Part shown: piece by piece, positions 11,838 through 23,426 of the stretch
How the letters are laid out: every line of letters begins with the position of its first letter
Numbering within the stretch: the first letter of the stretch is position 1
Assembly: GCA_025200525.1 (NCBI GenBank)
Contig: CM045762.1
Coordinates: 74,831,217 to 74,895,216, forward strand
Origin: Camellia lanceoleosa
Taxonomy: Eukaryota > Streptophyta > Magnoliopsida > Ericales > Theaceae
Length of the DNA: 64,000 nt
Direction: 5' to 3'
Position numbers and translations under genes: made by a program
Notes under the pieces: generated by a model
What the model was told of the DNA's origin: nothing
Seen by the model: the letters and a program-made list of their open reading frames with translations, nothing else
Database searches by the model: none

Positions 11838-13674
11838 TATAGCGACCCCGGTCTGTTCCCATTTGAATATCGGATCCGGTCTTATGTTCCGGAGATTCCG
11901 TTGTTATCGATTGTTGTTGTCATCCTTTAATTCTATCGATTGAGTTTAGGATGTGTTTGGCGTGTTTGAGCAATTGGGTTGAATCTGAGTCAAGATGTTT
12001 GTCGCTCGATTTTAGCCTTTCGCCGGCGGACATTCTGCCTTCGGCGGAGTTTACACCCTTCCAGCATTTTTTTTGGTTCCTGCAAAACTTCGCGGTGAGA
12101 ATTCTCTATTCGGCGGGCATATTTGCGCCGGCGGACATTATTTTGTTCTTCTTTCGGCGGTGTGTTGTATGCGCCGGCGGACATCGATATTTAAAAAGCG
12201 GCAAGGGATTTTTAGGCGATTTCTCATTCTTTTGATCCCAAACCCTAAAGCGACTTTTCTTCTTCTCTAAACACCTGTTCGCCTAGGTTTGATCTAGTTA
12301 GGTTGTGTTACTACCCTAGTTCTTTTACAAATAAGATAGAGGAGAGTGAGGGCTTTCATTTAATCTGTTCAATTGTTGATTTGGAGCACTTTGAATTTCT
12401 TCATCTTCTCCTTTTGGGTTCTTCCTTCGAGGTAGGGATTTCCTACTCCATTTATACGCTTTAATCCTAAGTGTTGGTATTTTGGTACATGGGGGTAGTT
12501 TGGTAATTTTGGAAGAAACCTTAGGGTTTTGGTTTAGATTAATTGTGTAATTAATTTAAAAAGAAACAAAGTGGAATTTGGTTTAATTCATGGGATTGGG
12601 TAGCTAAATATTTACCTTTGGAAATGTTGAATTTATATTCATTGATGTATTTATTTCTCGCTTAGAAATAATCGCTTTTGGGCTATCGGTGGAGGATAGC
12701 CATTGATTGTTGTAGACCTTGCATGCGGCTTAGGTATAACTGGAATTGGGTCAATTGTTTGACCGTTGAGTTAATACAGAACATTTGTGTATTAATTATG
12801 TGTTGTATATGACAATTGCGTGTTTCATTGCATATGCATGTTGTTTGGAGAAGATAGGGGATGAACTCCACGGTTTAGGGGAAGATAGGGGATGGACCTC
12901 TAAACCGGATTTATTGGGAGGAGATAGGATGGACTCCAGTGGCATCACTCTTATGTGTGCTTAATGATTAATAGGCATATGTCTATTTATTGTTGATATG
13001 ATACATCACTAAAATGTGTATCAGTAGGGAAGTATGGAAGTGAATTGATTATGATTGATACAATACCAACATGTGTATTTGTTATGATTAGGTCTAACTT
13101 GAATTGTTATTCCTGTTGAATTGGAAGTAATGGTAATAAAAGATGAAACCCTGTTGAGTTATTTGGCGTGTTACGAGCCATAAGTGGAAAGTGAAATGCG
13201 CCATAGACAATGTGTCATAGGCAGTGTAGACATTCGTGTCATGAATATTGTAACTCGATTATAGTGTGTTAACCATGTATCTGATGCTAATACTTTAGTT
13301 AATTCTTATGCTTGGTTTAGTATTTCTCTACTGGGCTGTGGCTCACCCTATATGGGAACTTTATTTTTCAGGTTCAGGTGGTTCACTCCCTCCAAGGACT
13401 TAGCTTGTGAGGAATTGAATTGGAGGATTTGCTTATTCATTTTTATTTGTTTATTTGAACAATGTAATCTTTCAAGCCTAGGGCTTTATCTGTTTTGAGT
13501 TAGAACTCAGTGAATTTGTGTCCAAGTGTTGGCTTGGCAAGATGTAAGCCCGTAGGGCATTTATTTTGATGTTTATTTCATATTACTCTGATGATTTAGA
13601 TAAGATAATGGTTTTCTTTTAATAATGCATGCTGTGTTTTATGTTTAATGGGTTTATATTTTGAGGGCGTTACA
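11838..13674 (+). repeat. 3' LTR of element 1
   Basis: Matches the 5' LTR along its length but differs in a cluster at 11870-12250, where CAG/CTG and the CTCGAG palindromes are replaced by CG-rich short forms (for example CAGATTG to CGATTG). The rest (12300-13674) is nearly identical to the 5' LTR. Ends GGGCGTTACA followed by TSD GTTAC. Confidence 0.94.
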
Positions 13675-13959
13675 GTTACGATGAGGTGTTGCGGTGTTGT
13701 TGTTGGATGTTTGCTGGTGTTGTTCATGTTTGGAAGGGTGCAAGACTTTTTGTCCAATCTGTAATAGATCAGGTTTTCATTAATGGGGGTTGTCATTAGG
13801 TATAAGTTCGGGCAACTGCTGGTGTTTTGGATGGAAGGGTATGGAGGGGGTATTTTGTGTGATTTCATATCAATGTTATTAGTTTGTTAGTGGTGCCTGA
13901 GGGATGCCTCTTGTACAACTGTAAATCTTTTAAAAAATTATAAATGAGTTTCAATTATT

Positions 13960-14660
13960 TTTGCCGCTGCAAATTTGTCGTCGTTAAAAAGTAGCTTTCT
14001 CGACAAATAACTTGTCGGTAAATGTGTAGCCAAAAGTTTATTTTTGCCCACTCATAGTGTTGCTAAAAGTGTATTTTTTGCCAATGCCAATTTGTCGTTG
14101 CCAAAACTAAAGCTTTATTGACAACCAAATCGTTGGCAAATGGCAACATTTACCGACGTAAATGTGTCGCTAAAAGTTACTTTTCCCCACTCATATTGTG
14201 TTGGTAGAAGTGTATTTTTTGCCAATGCCAATTTGTCGTTGCCAAAAGTAAAGCTTTAGCGACAAACAAATCGTCGGCAAATGGCAACATTTACCGACGT
14301 AAATGTGTCGCCAAAAGTTTACTTTTGCCAACGCATATGTTGTTGCTAAAAGTATATTTTTTGCCCATGCAATTTTGTGTCGCGAAAAGTGCCACACAAT
14401 CATCATATTTGAATAACTTTTACCAACGCAAGGTAAATTGCCAACGACGGATGGAGGTTTTTAGCGACGACTATGTTCGTTGCTAAAGGTATTACTTTTA
14501 CCAACGCAATGATAATTTCGTCGGCAAAAACTTTTGCCAACTCACTTTTGCCTACGGGTTGCCAACGTAGCTTTGTGTGTCGGCAAAGCTCTTTGCCAAC
14601 GAATTTTCCCTTTTAACAACATATTTTGTTGCGTTGCGAAAAATGCAATTTCTTGTAGTG
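13960..14660 (+). mobile_element. CACTA transposon end with subterminal repeats
   Basis: Ends in TTTCTTGTAGTG at 14649-14660, the reverse complement of the CACTACAAGAAA terminus typical of plant CACTA elements. Upstream are many subterminal repeats built on TTTGCCAA and CGTCGGCAAA in both orientations, including a block near 14069-14180 repeated near 14209-14320. The opposite CACTA end was not found nearby, so the left limit is approximate and the copy may be truncated. No transposase is seen. Confidence 0.72.
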
Positions 14661-15321
14661 TCTATAACTTTCTTGTTGCTCACTCTTACCTTGCATATAT
14701 ATAGGCATCTTCATTGTATTGTAAGGTACATAATATTGAATATACGCATAATATAATATCCTTTTTTTTTCTCTCTCTCTCTCTCTCTCTCTTAGATATT
14801 GTAACATAATGAATCACATAATACTTGCAAGTGATAAGTTTCATTGTGAGATAAACACCCTTATGAGTATTATGTGACCTATTATGAGATTTAATTGTTT
14901 TGTACATATAGAATTGTTATTTAGTCATTTAGGACTAGTTTGACAATTATTTTTTTAGTAACTCCTTTACCTTTTTAGAATAAAGTTGTTGCTAAAAAAA
15001 TTAATGCGTTTGAATTGAAAATTAAAAATTTTCACCAAAGACTAAATAAAGTAGGATATGACATTTTTAGCAGTTGTGAAATAGGGATTTCCCTTTTTTA
15101 TTTTTATTTTTTTTATTTGTCATCTAAATAAGACGAAATAAATTGGTAATTTTTTAAGCTTAAATAGCCAAAAGTAACTTTTCTAGAAATAATTAAAAAA
15201 CTCAATAAATTTAACTTTAGGTACTTACAAAAAAAAAAAGAAAAAATTAGTTGATCTAAATTCAACTATTATATAATTCTAACTACTTTTTCACAATACT
15301 TAAAAAATTGTAACTAAAATT
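14661..15321. other. AT-rich intergenic DNA with (CT)n tract
   Basis: Contains a short CT repeat at about 14771-14792 after a T-run. Otherwise unassigned, with no coding similarity. Confidence 0.5.
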
Positions 15322-16661
15322 AGAGAAGGGCTTGGACATTTATTCTAACTCGAGTGTTAGATATATTGACTGCCTTTTCATGCCAGAGTCTTGTCGAGAG
15401 GAGATACTCCGAGAGTTTCACCATCAGTGCATCTTGGAGGCACAAATATGTATCACGACCTTAGTCATTAGTTTTGGCGGAACGGGATGAAGAAGGACAT
15501 AGCTGTGTTTGTATCGAAGTACCTTACTTGCCAACAAGTGAAAGCCGAGCATCAGAGGCCAGCGGGTTTGTTGCAACCCTTGCCTATAGCTGAGTGGAAG
15601 TGTGAACATATCACAATGGATTTTGTTGTGGGCCTTCCGAGGACTCAACGAGGTAATGATGCCATTTGGGTAGTAGTTGACCGATTGACCAAGTTAGCGC
15701 ACTTTGTACTTATGTGCACGAATGACTCGGTAGATTATTTAGCCAACCTTTACATTAGGGACATTGTTTGACTTCATGGGGTCCTTGTGACTATTATCTC
15801 ATATAGAGATCTGTGTTTTACGGCTCGGTTATGGCAGAGCCCACAGAATGCCTTGGGCACTAGGTTGACTTTTAGTATCACCTATCATCTTCAGACTAAT
15901 AGACAGTCAGAGCGTACTATTCAAATCCTAGAAGATATGCTTCGGAGTTGTGTTGTTGACTTTAAGGGGTCGTAGGAGAGACACTTGTCTTTAGTGGAGT
16001 TTGCCTATAACAACTGTTTCCAGTCGAGTATTGGTATGACACCGTTTGAGGCCTTGTATGACCGACAGTGTAGATCTCCTGTATGTTAGGCCGAAGTGGG
16101 TGATGCACCTTTGTTAGGTCCAGAGTTGGTCTAGGAAACGATGGAGAAAATTACACTTATCCGTAAGAGGTTGGTTACGATTCAAAATTGTTAGACGAGC
16201 TATGCTGACCGTAGGAGGAGACTGTTATCCTTTGAGGTGAAAGACCACGTTTTCTTAAAGATATCACCTAGATGAGGTTTGATGAGGTTTGGGAAGAGTA
16301 GGAAGTTGTCTCCTAGGTTTATTGGACCTTTTGAGATCCTAGAGTGGATTGGAGAGGTAGCTTATCATTTGGCCTTGCTGCCGTAGCTTTTTGGGGTTCA
16401 TGAGGTGTTCCATAGTTGTATGCTTCGAATATGAGCCAAATCCTTCACACGTGTTGGATTGGACTGAGTTAAAGGTTGATGAGGATGCCTCGTATGAGGA
16501 GAGACCGATTAGAGTCTTAGATACTTGAGACCAAGTCTTGCGTGGCAAGACGATTCCTTTGGTAAAAGTGTTGTGGCGACACCACAGGGTTGAAGAGGCC
16601 ACTTGGAAACGTGAGTTGGATGTCCGTGAGAAGTATCCAGACCTATTTATTGATATTTGAG
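15322..16661 (+). pseudogene. Integrase/chromodomain remnant
   Basis: Integrase similarity is recognisable as [45 protein letters not shown] and [13 protein letters not shown], then the chromodomain tail to about 16661. The second catalytic Asp context is altered (ISYRD where element 1 has VSDRD). Stops are scattered through it; several fall where element 1 has TGG, CGA or CAG, as expected from cytosine deamination. It cannot encode a working integrase. Confidence 0.88.
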
Positions 16662-16890
16662 CTTGTATTGAGAATGTTGTCTTGTTAATGTAACATAAAC
16701 ATTGTATATGTTTGGAAATGTGAATTGTATATTCAGTGTTGGAGACTTGTTTGTCATGGTTATAAGAGGAATGACCGGGGAATGGGTTACTGTGGTGAAT
16801 TTAAATTACTATCATGGTTATAATTGGTTTGAACATGGTTTTGATGTTTAATTTTAAATTTCGGGGATGAAATTCCTAAAAGGGGGAGAT
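16662..16890 (+). promoter_or_regulatory. 3' untranslated region and polypurine tract
   Basis: Carries the conserved phrase TTTCGGGGATGAAATTCC and then AAAAGGGGGAGAT (16878-16890) directly before the LTR. Confidence 0.78.
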
Positions 16891-18931
16891 TATAGCTATT
16901 CTAGTTTGGATCCGACCCGTTTGATGTTTTGGATCCGGGTTTCACCATCTTATATAGTTATCCATGTCTTGCTTCCCCTTATATCTCTTTGAGTTTGGCT
17001 TTTGGGACGTGTTGGTTACGTTTGGAACAGGTTGGTAGCTTGCTTTTTAATCTGTTGTTGCCCAAAATTTTGTTTCTTCACTCGAGCGACACTTTTTGCA
17101 CTCCAGTGGTCTTTGTGAACCTCCAGTACTTTTGCAAGTTTGCAAAATACTGGGAGTTTGTATTCTTTGCCCAAACGAAGCTTCTTGCATTCGAGTGACA
17201 GTCTTCTGTCTGTAAAACTATTGGGAGTTTGTATTCTGAGATCGAGCGGTGAAACTTATTGTGTCTGGTCACTCGAGTGGCACATCTTGCACTCGAGTGA
17301 GCTGCGCGTATATCAGTTCATAAAGTCACTTTTCTGAATCACTTTTTCACCTCTCTCCCGCTCTAAACATTTCAAAGCCCTAATTTCTCTCATTCTCTCT
17401 CTAAAACTCATTTATTTCACTCAAATCCACCTAAATCCGTCGATTTTTCACCCATGTCCCTTTGTTAAAAAGGTAAAGCTCGGCGAGGGTTTCGTTCTAA
17501 TCGGAGCAAAGTTGATTTTTGGCATCTTTGAGTTTCCTCATCACTTTCTCATTCTCTAAGCTTGAGGTAGGGATATTTCCACACTTTTTATGAGTTTTAA
17601 CTTAGTTATTTGTTATTTCTAAGCAATATTGAGATTTTGAAAGATTTGAAACAAATCTAGGGTTTTGGGCAAAAATCAAAAGACGGGTTTTTCAAATGGA
17701 TCCTTGAAAATGATTTTGATGTGGAAAATAATGTTGAGTTGGAAATAAATGGTTGATTTTGATATTTGGGATTGATTTTGGAAAGAAAATGGGTTTTGCC
17801 TTAAATGCCTCAAATGTTAGTTTTATATAACTAATGAGATTGATATTGAAATTATGAAATTGGAATCATGTTGATGAGGATAATGGAGTTGGATATGTAT
17901 TATCACTCACCTCTTGAAAATTTGGAGAATTTATCTTTACTGATAATTGTTTATCTATTTAGAAATATCTATTTTGAGCTATTGGTGGAGGGTAGTTATG
18001 ATTGTTGTAGAAATTGAATGTGAATTAGGAGAATTGAAACCATTTTCTCATTCATTTGCATTTGGCATTAACTCACATTTGTACATTGGAAATATGTGTC
18101 TTTTAAGAAAAATGGGTGAATTTGGAAAACATGTTTTGCCTTATTGAAATAAGTTGGCCTGAGTGTCCATGGTGAAAGTCCTAAAACCGCGCATATACAT
18201 GGGTACTGATCCCGCAGACAAAATATCCAGAAAATGATAATAGTAGTGCTTGTATAGCCTACATTTACATGGGTGTCGGTTTCACGATTTCCTGCGGACG
18301 AAATTTCTATGAAAGGTTGTATTGGTTTTGAGATTTACAGAGTGTGATTCACTATCCTATTTTCTACTGAGAAGGAAATGATTTATGAATCATGATATTA
18401 ATTTGGCATCGCATAGTTTTGGAAAGAGATATAAAAATGTTTTGGCACAAGCATTGCATATGCATTCACGTTATAGCTTTGTTAAGACTCATATACTATG
18501 TTGGATTATTTCTATTGGCCTTTGGCTCACCCTATGTAGGAAAAATATTTCAAGTGTTGATGATATGGCTCCGCTAAGGCAATAGCTTGGGAGGATTTAG
18601 AGCAAGAGCTTCATTTTTGTTAATTTTTGTATAGACCAAGGGCCTTTAACTGTATTGGACTTAAATTCCAGTTTTGATGTAACCAAGCACTGCCTTGGAA
18701 AGTTGTAAGCCTTTAGGGCATTTATTATCTGTTTTGTTTTATTTTATTTTATTTTCTTATCTCTTGTCGTAACATATGTTATAGATTCAGGATTAGACTT
18801 GTGAATGTATATTTGCATATGTTACCCTTTCGTACAAGTAATTAGGATTAATGGAAGATAACTATTTCATTGCATGTTATTATGTAATTAATATTGTGGG
18901 TGGTTTATAGTAATTATTTCGGGGCGTTACA
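16891..18931 (+). repeat. 3' LTR of truncated element
   Basis: 2041 bp, starting TATAGCTATT and ending GGGGCGTTACA. It is diverged from the element 1 LTR but keeps the same blocks in order: palindrome array, a GGTGGAGGGTAG segment, a CATGGGTGTCGG block and the common end. It has no palindrome-type TSD partner. Confidence 0.88.
17079..17299. promoter_or_regulatory. CACTCGAGTG palindrome array
   Basis: The diverged array uses CACTCGAGTG, also a perfect 10-bp palindrome, and variants. Starts at 17079 and 17099 (20 bp apart) and at 17270 and 17290 (20 bp apart); weaker units lie at about 17188 and 17240. Both flanking bases changed together, so symmetry is kept. Confidence 0.65.
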
Positions 18932-20106
18932 AAAGATAAGTGACTAATCATACAAGTTTGTAATAATTTAGGGAGGAAAACATTTATACAAGAACTTCTA
19001 TCATTCTTTTTCCCATTCCTAATGTGAGATTGTACACATTTTTATATTAAAAAAAAAAAATTCTATTAAAATCTCATGTGAATCCTTCTTCTACATCAAA
19101 CCGACAAAACTAAAAAAATCAAACCACGATCCATTTCTTTTCCTCAACCAACAAAATCGAAAAGTTTTATTTGATGTGAATTTTTTTTCTCAATTCCAAC
19201 GGAACTGAACTATTTCCACTCCTAATATATATATATATATATATATGAAAAACTCAATACAACAACTATTACTTCTTTTATAAATTTTAGCCTAAACTTA
19301 ATAAGATGCATAAATAAGATGTCACATTTGAACAAATATCAGTAAAATATAATTTTATAAATTATTTTAGGCCCTTCATTACATAGTAAATCCCAAATAT
19401 CCAGAGTCAAGTTGCAAACCGTCTGTCCATTTAAGTCCATAAGATTTTATCGATAAGTAATCCCATTATTTATGAGATTTGCCAAATTACAATAATAAAA
19501 TATTTTAATTCCACCACTGACATTCGTATCTACTTAGGTACCATACAATTCTAATTCTTATTTTTATACCTTATGAATATGATATAAACTTCTTGAACTA
19601 TATGGTTCCATTAAACAATCATTGGAATAGCATACTGCCATAAAACATGTGAGATGTATTTATACGATTGGTTAATTTTTTGGAAAGAAAAACCAAATTC
19701 CAACCATGAAAGCCAGAAGCTATCATAATATTATACTAATTAAAAATAGAATACTTTATAATAAATGTTGACCACATGTCTTGATGAGGTTAAGCACATT
19801 TTTCCCAACCATTTGGTGGAGCACAAACCTCTTTCAGTTTGTTTTGTCTACACCTATCAAGATTCTCTCATCATTCAATTAATTTAATCAAGCAGGTGGG
19901 GGATTAACGAAATTTCACTATTTGCACTTCACAAATAAATGATTCAATTTCGTATTCTAGATAAGATTTTACATTCCCCAAATATACCCTTGTCTAATGT
20001 AAAAATAGCGTTTGTACATATAAAATTAAAAAAAAAAAATTAGAACTTTGATAATAGAATTTTAAATTGAAAAATGTTAAAAATAGCCAATGGTGTTGAA
20101 AAATTT
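18932..20106. other. AT-rich intergenic DNA with a dispersed repeat
   Basis: The 18990-19225 part resembles 43560-43830 (shared CTTCTACATCAAACCGACAA-type phrases). It may be an old non-autonomous transposon. An AT microsatellite lies at about 19228-19246. No gene seen. Confidence 0.4.
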
Positions 20107-20115
20107 ATAAAATTA

Positions 20116-20817
20116 GGGGCATTTACATGCCAGTCCTAATTTATGAACTTACATTTCATTAAGTCCTAACTAAGATTTTTTGGACCTTCATGTCCTATTA
20201 AATTATTAATGGTCACAAATGCCCTTCAAAGAATGATTTTGTTCATCATTTATGATTATCTATAAAGCAACATGATGATTTGACATATATTTTGATTTTC
20301 AAAACTTTAAATCATCAACTTTCAAATTAAGAAAACTAAAAGAAAAATGATGTGCAAAAAAAAAAAAAAAAAAACTTTTTTTTTAAAACATTGAAAAAAC
20401 TAAATTATTTTTTTTTATGCAAAACTAAAAATTTTGTATCTATAAAGAAGCATGATGATGGAACATTAATATGCCCAAAAAAAAAAAAAAAAAACCTTAA
20501 ACATAAAAAAACTGGTAATGTTCTCAGTTTTAAAAATAGAAAAAACTATTAATATTCTCGAATTTATTAGATAGTTGAATCAAACCAATAAATAGAAGGG
20601 CAAAAACATTTAATCTCATACTCTGTTTTTTTCATCAATTAGTGAAACAATTATCCGAAGCATTATTATGCAAAATTGATAATGTTTTTAGTTTAAAAAA
20701 TTAGAAAAAATTGATAATATTCTTAGTTTTACTGAATAAGACTTACTGGTTCAAAAATCTTAAATAGGACCTGAATTATCATAACATTTGTAAATAGGAC
20801 TTGTATGTAATTAATTC
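20116..20817. mobile_element. Mutator-like MITE
   Basis: 702 bp with diverged terminal inverted repeats of about 60 bp: the left arm (CATTTACATGCCAGTCCTAA...) is matched by the right arm read in reverse (...AATAGGACTTGTATGTAA). The flanking 9-mers ATAAAATTA (20107-20115) and ATAAAATTG (20818-20826) agree at 8 of 9 positions, suggesting a Mutator-type TSD. The inside is A/T-rich with long A-runs and no coding capacity. Confidence 0.65.
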
Positions 20818-21042
20818 ATAAAATTGTTTTGAATTGTGTAAAAGGTATATAAAAGTATTTTAAAACATGTAAAAAACTATATTAAAATTATAAATATTTT
20901 ATCATTTCTTATTTCTTATTAACAACTCTTGAGACTGTCATTAACATGACTCTTTTAAATCTAATCAATTTCTAAGATAAAATTTTACAAACCAAAATTT
21001 TGGTCGGTATCTAGGCATAGCTCTCACAATCCAAACAATCTG

Positions 21043-23023
21043 TATAGTGACCCCGGTCTTTTCCCATTTGGTTGTTGTATCCAGACTTAGGTTCTGTGGA
21101 TCCTGTTGTTATAAAATTGTTGTTATCGTCCTTTAATTTCTTATTTCTGAGTTATGGGATGCAATGGGCAGGTTTGTTACAGGTTGGTAGTGTTTGGGAG
21201 CAAAGGGTTGTTGACCAGAATTTGGACCCTTCGCTCGAGCGAGCTCTTGTTTTTGGTCTGTCGCTCGAGCCAGGGTTTCTTTGCTCGAGCGAGCGATTCT
21301 TCGCTCGAGCGTGCGTCTGGTTGCAGACCTAAGGGTTTGAGTTGTTGGCTCGAACGAGCTTTTCTTCGCTCGAGCGAGCTTCTGGGTTGTTGGCTCGAGT
21401 GAGGGTTTTCTGTGTCTGGTCGCTCGAGCGACCACGTCTTCGCTCGAGCGAGCCTGTTTTATTTAAATAGGCAGCAGCGGTTTTTAAAACATTTTTCCAT
21501 CCTCTTTTTTATTTCAGAACCCTAGGTCCGTCTTTTCTCTCCCTCCACTCACCTTCTCTCTTAGGTTTCATCTCTTTTTAGGGTGTTTCTACCCTAGGCT
21601 CTTTATTGAAAAGATAGAGGAGGTTGAGGGCTTCGTTTTAATCTGAACGTTTGGCGGTTTGGAGCACTTTGGGTTTTGGGTCATCATCTCCATCTTCTCC
21701 ATTCGAGTTCTTCACTTCGAGGTAGGGATTTCCTACTCCTTATTATAGGTTTTGTTCTAAGTTTTGGTATTTTGGTATGTTGGGGGTTGTTTGGTAATTT
21801 TGGGAAAAACCCTAGTTGTTTTAATTAATTAATTTGTATAATTAATTTAAGGAAAATTGGGGAATTTAGTTGAATTCATAGAATTGGGGAATTATAAGCT
21901 TAAATGGTGTAGTTGGATAATTTAATCACTCGCCTGTTGAAATGTTGAGATTATATTTGTTGATACATTTATTTCCTGTTTAGAAATAACTGTTTTGGGC
22001 TATCGGTGGAGGATAGTCGTGATTGTTGTAGACATCGCATGTGGATTAGGGAAAACTGAAACTAATCACATTGGTTAAGTCATTAATTTTGACTGTTGAA
22101 TTAATATAGAAAATACATGTATTGATTGAGTATTGTATATGACAAGTGTTTAATACTTTTTATATGCATATTATTTGGGAGGAGATAGGGGATGTACTCC
22201 ACGGTTTGGAAGGAGATAGGGGATGGACTCCTAAACCGGATATTGTTTGGGAGGAGATAGGGGATGGACTCCATTAGCACCACTAATATGTGTGCTTATT
22301 GATTTATGGAAGTGTTTTTACATGTTATTGATACATCACTAAAATGTGTATCAATCGGGAAGTATGGAAGTGATTTGGTTGAGGTTGATACAACACTAAT
22401 ATGTGTATCCATTATGATATAAGAAATGTTTAACATGATTTGATATCCTTGTTGAATTGGAAATATTGTTAATGTGAGATGTAGTCTCACTGTTATAGTT
22501 TGGCCAGGTTCTGAGCCATATTGATAATAATGGAAAGTGAAACGTGTCATAGACATTGGTGTCATGAGACTGTATAATGATGTAATTGATTATCTTGGTG
22601 AACCATCTATCGAATGCTATTGCTTTATTCAATGCTTATATTTGGTTTAGTATATTTCTACTGGACTGTGGCTCACCCTATATGGGAACATCATTTTCAG
22701 GTTCAAGTGATGCGCTACCTCCAAGGACCTAGCTTGGAAGGATTTGGAGTTGAAGACTCTGTTTAGATTAGTCATTTATTTGTTTTATTTTGATGTTACA
22801 TGTAAACTCAAGCCTAGGGCTTAATGTGTAAATGTGTTAGTGCTCATATTTTTGTGTCCAAGTGTTGGCTTGGAAAGATGTAAGCCCGTAGGGCATTTAC
22901 TTTCGTTATTACATGTGATGTCTTTTAATAAGATTACTCTGATGAATGAGATAATGATTGATTTTCTCTTATTAAAGCATGTTAATGTTATATATATTAT
23001 GGGTTTATTTTGAGGGCGTTACA
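21043..23023 (+). repeat. 5' LTR of element 2
   Basis: Starts TATAGTGACC and ends GGGCGTTACA. It carries nine palindrome units (21232-21450), a TATTTAAAT box at 21460-21468, and three copies of a GGAGGAGATAGGGGATG block at 22180-22275. Confidence 0.93.
21232..21450. promoter_or_regulatory. Palindrome array in 5' LTR
   Basis: Units of CGCTCGAGCG and near variants start at 21232, 21262, 21282, 21302, 21347, 21367, 21392, 21421 and 21441. Five adjacent intervals fall at 20 bp (21262-21282-21302, 21347-21367, 21421-21441 and so on). The 3' LTR holds 13 units, so copy number changed within one element. Confidence 0.75.
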
Positions 23024-23026
23024 GCT

Positions 23027-23038
23027 TGGTATCAGAGC
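23027..23038 (+). promoter_or_regulatory. Primer binding site, tRNA-iMet
   Basis: TGGTATCAGAGC, three bases after the 5' LTR end. Confidence 0.93.
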
Positions 23039-23426
23039 ATATCGGGTTCGAATACTTTGGGTACGTGGGAAGTGATTAGTATCACAATGGGTTCGTCTCG
23101 CTTGATAGAGACTTAGATGTACTGTTATATGCTTATATGATAACATGTTTATGTGACTATGTGGGTATGGAATGTAGTTTCTAGGATGTTGATTGGACCC
23201 TTGAGTTTCTGAAAGTCTTGTTGGAAAGGCAGTTGATCAATGTTGTTTCCAACCGGAACTTTAGTGACGCCTCAGGACTATCATTATCCAGGAATGAAAT
23301 TCGTAGGTGCTTATGTGATTATGTGCTTACGTGGAGTGAATTATTGTTGTCCAATGCATTAGGACGCAAGTGTTATAGTTTTGGCACACTTATTAATGTG
23401 CTAACGTCTTTGTTACCTTTATTAGG

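Larger units (their letters stand above)
4523..13674 (+). mobile_element. Ty3/gypsy chromovirus (Tekay/Del-like), element 1
   Basis: A 9152-bp LTR retrotransposon with LTRs of 1868 and 1837 bp, tRNA-iMet primer site, gag, pol in the order PR-RT-RH-INT (gypsy order), a C-terminal chromodomain-like segment, a polypurine tract and a 5-bp TSD (GTTAC). The chromodomain phrase VKVLWKHHGVE and the roughly 2 kb LTRs suggest the Tekay/Del clade; that clade call is inference. The coding region is broken by several frameshifts. The empty site is preserved at 3147-3486. Confidence 0.95.
15322..18931 (+). mobile_element. 5'-truncated Ty3/gypsy element (element 5 family)
   Basis: Similarity to element 1 pol begins near 15322, at the position matching about 10093 of element 1. 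It runs through integrase and chromodomain to a polypurine tract and a complete 3' LTR. The 5' LTR, gag, protease, RT and RNase H are absent. No TSD can be tested because the 5' end is lost. Confidence 0.9.

Noticed and set aside
20352..20552. Lysine-rich 66-codon frame
   Set aside because: A-runs inside a MITE; no homology.
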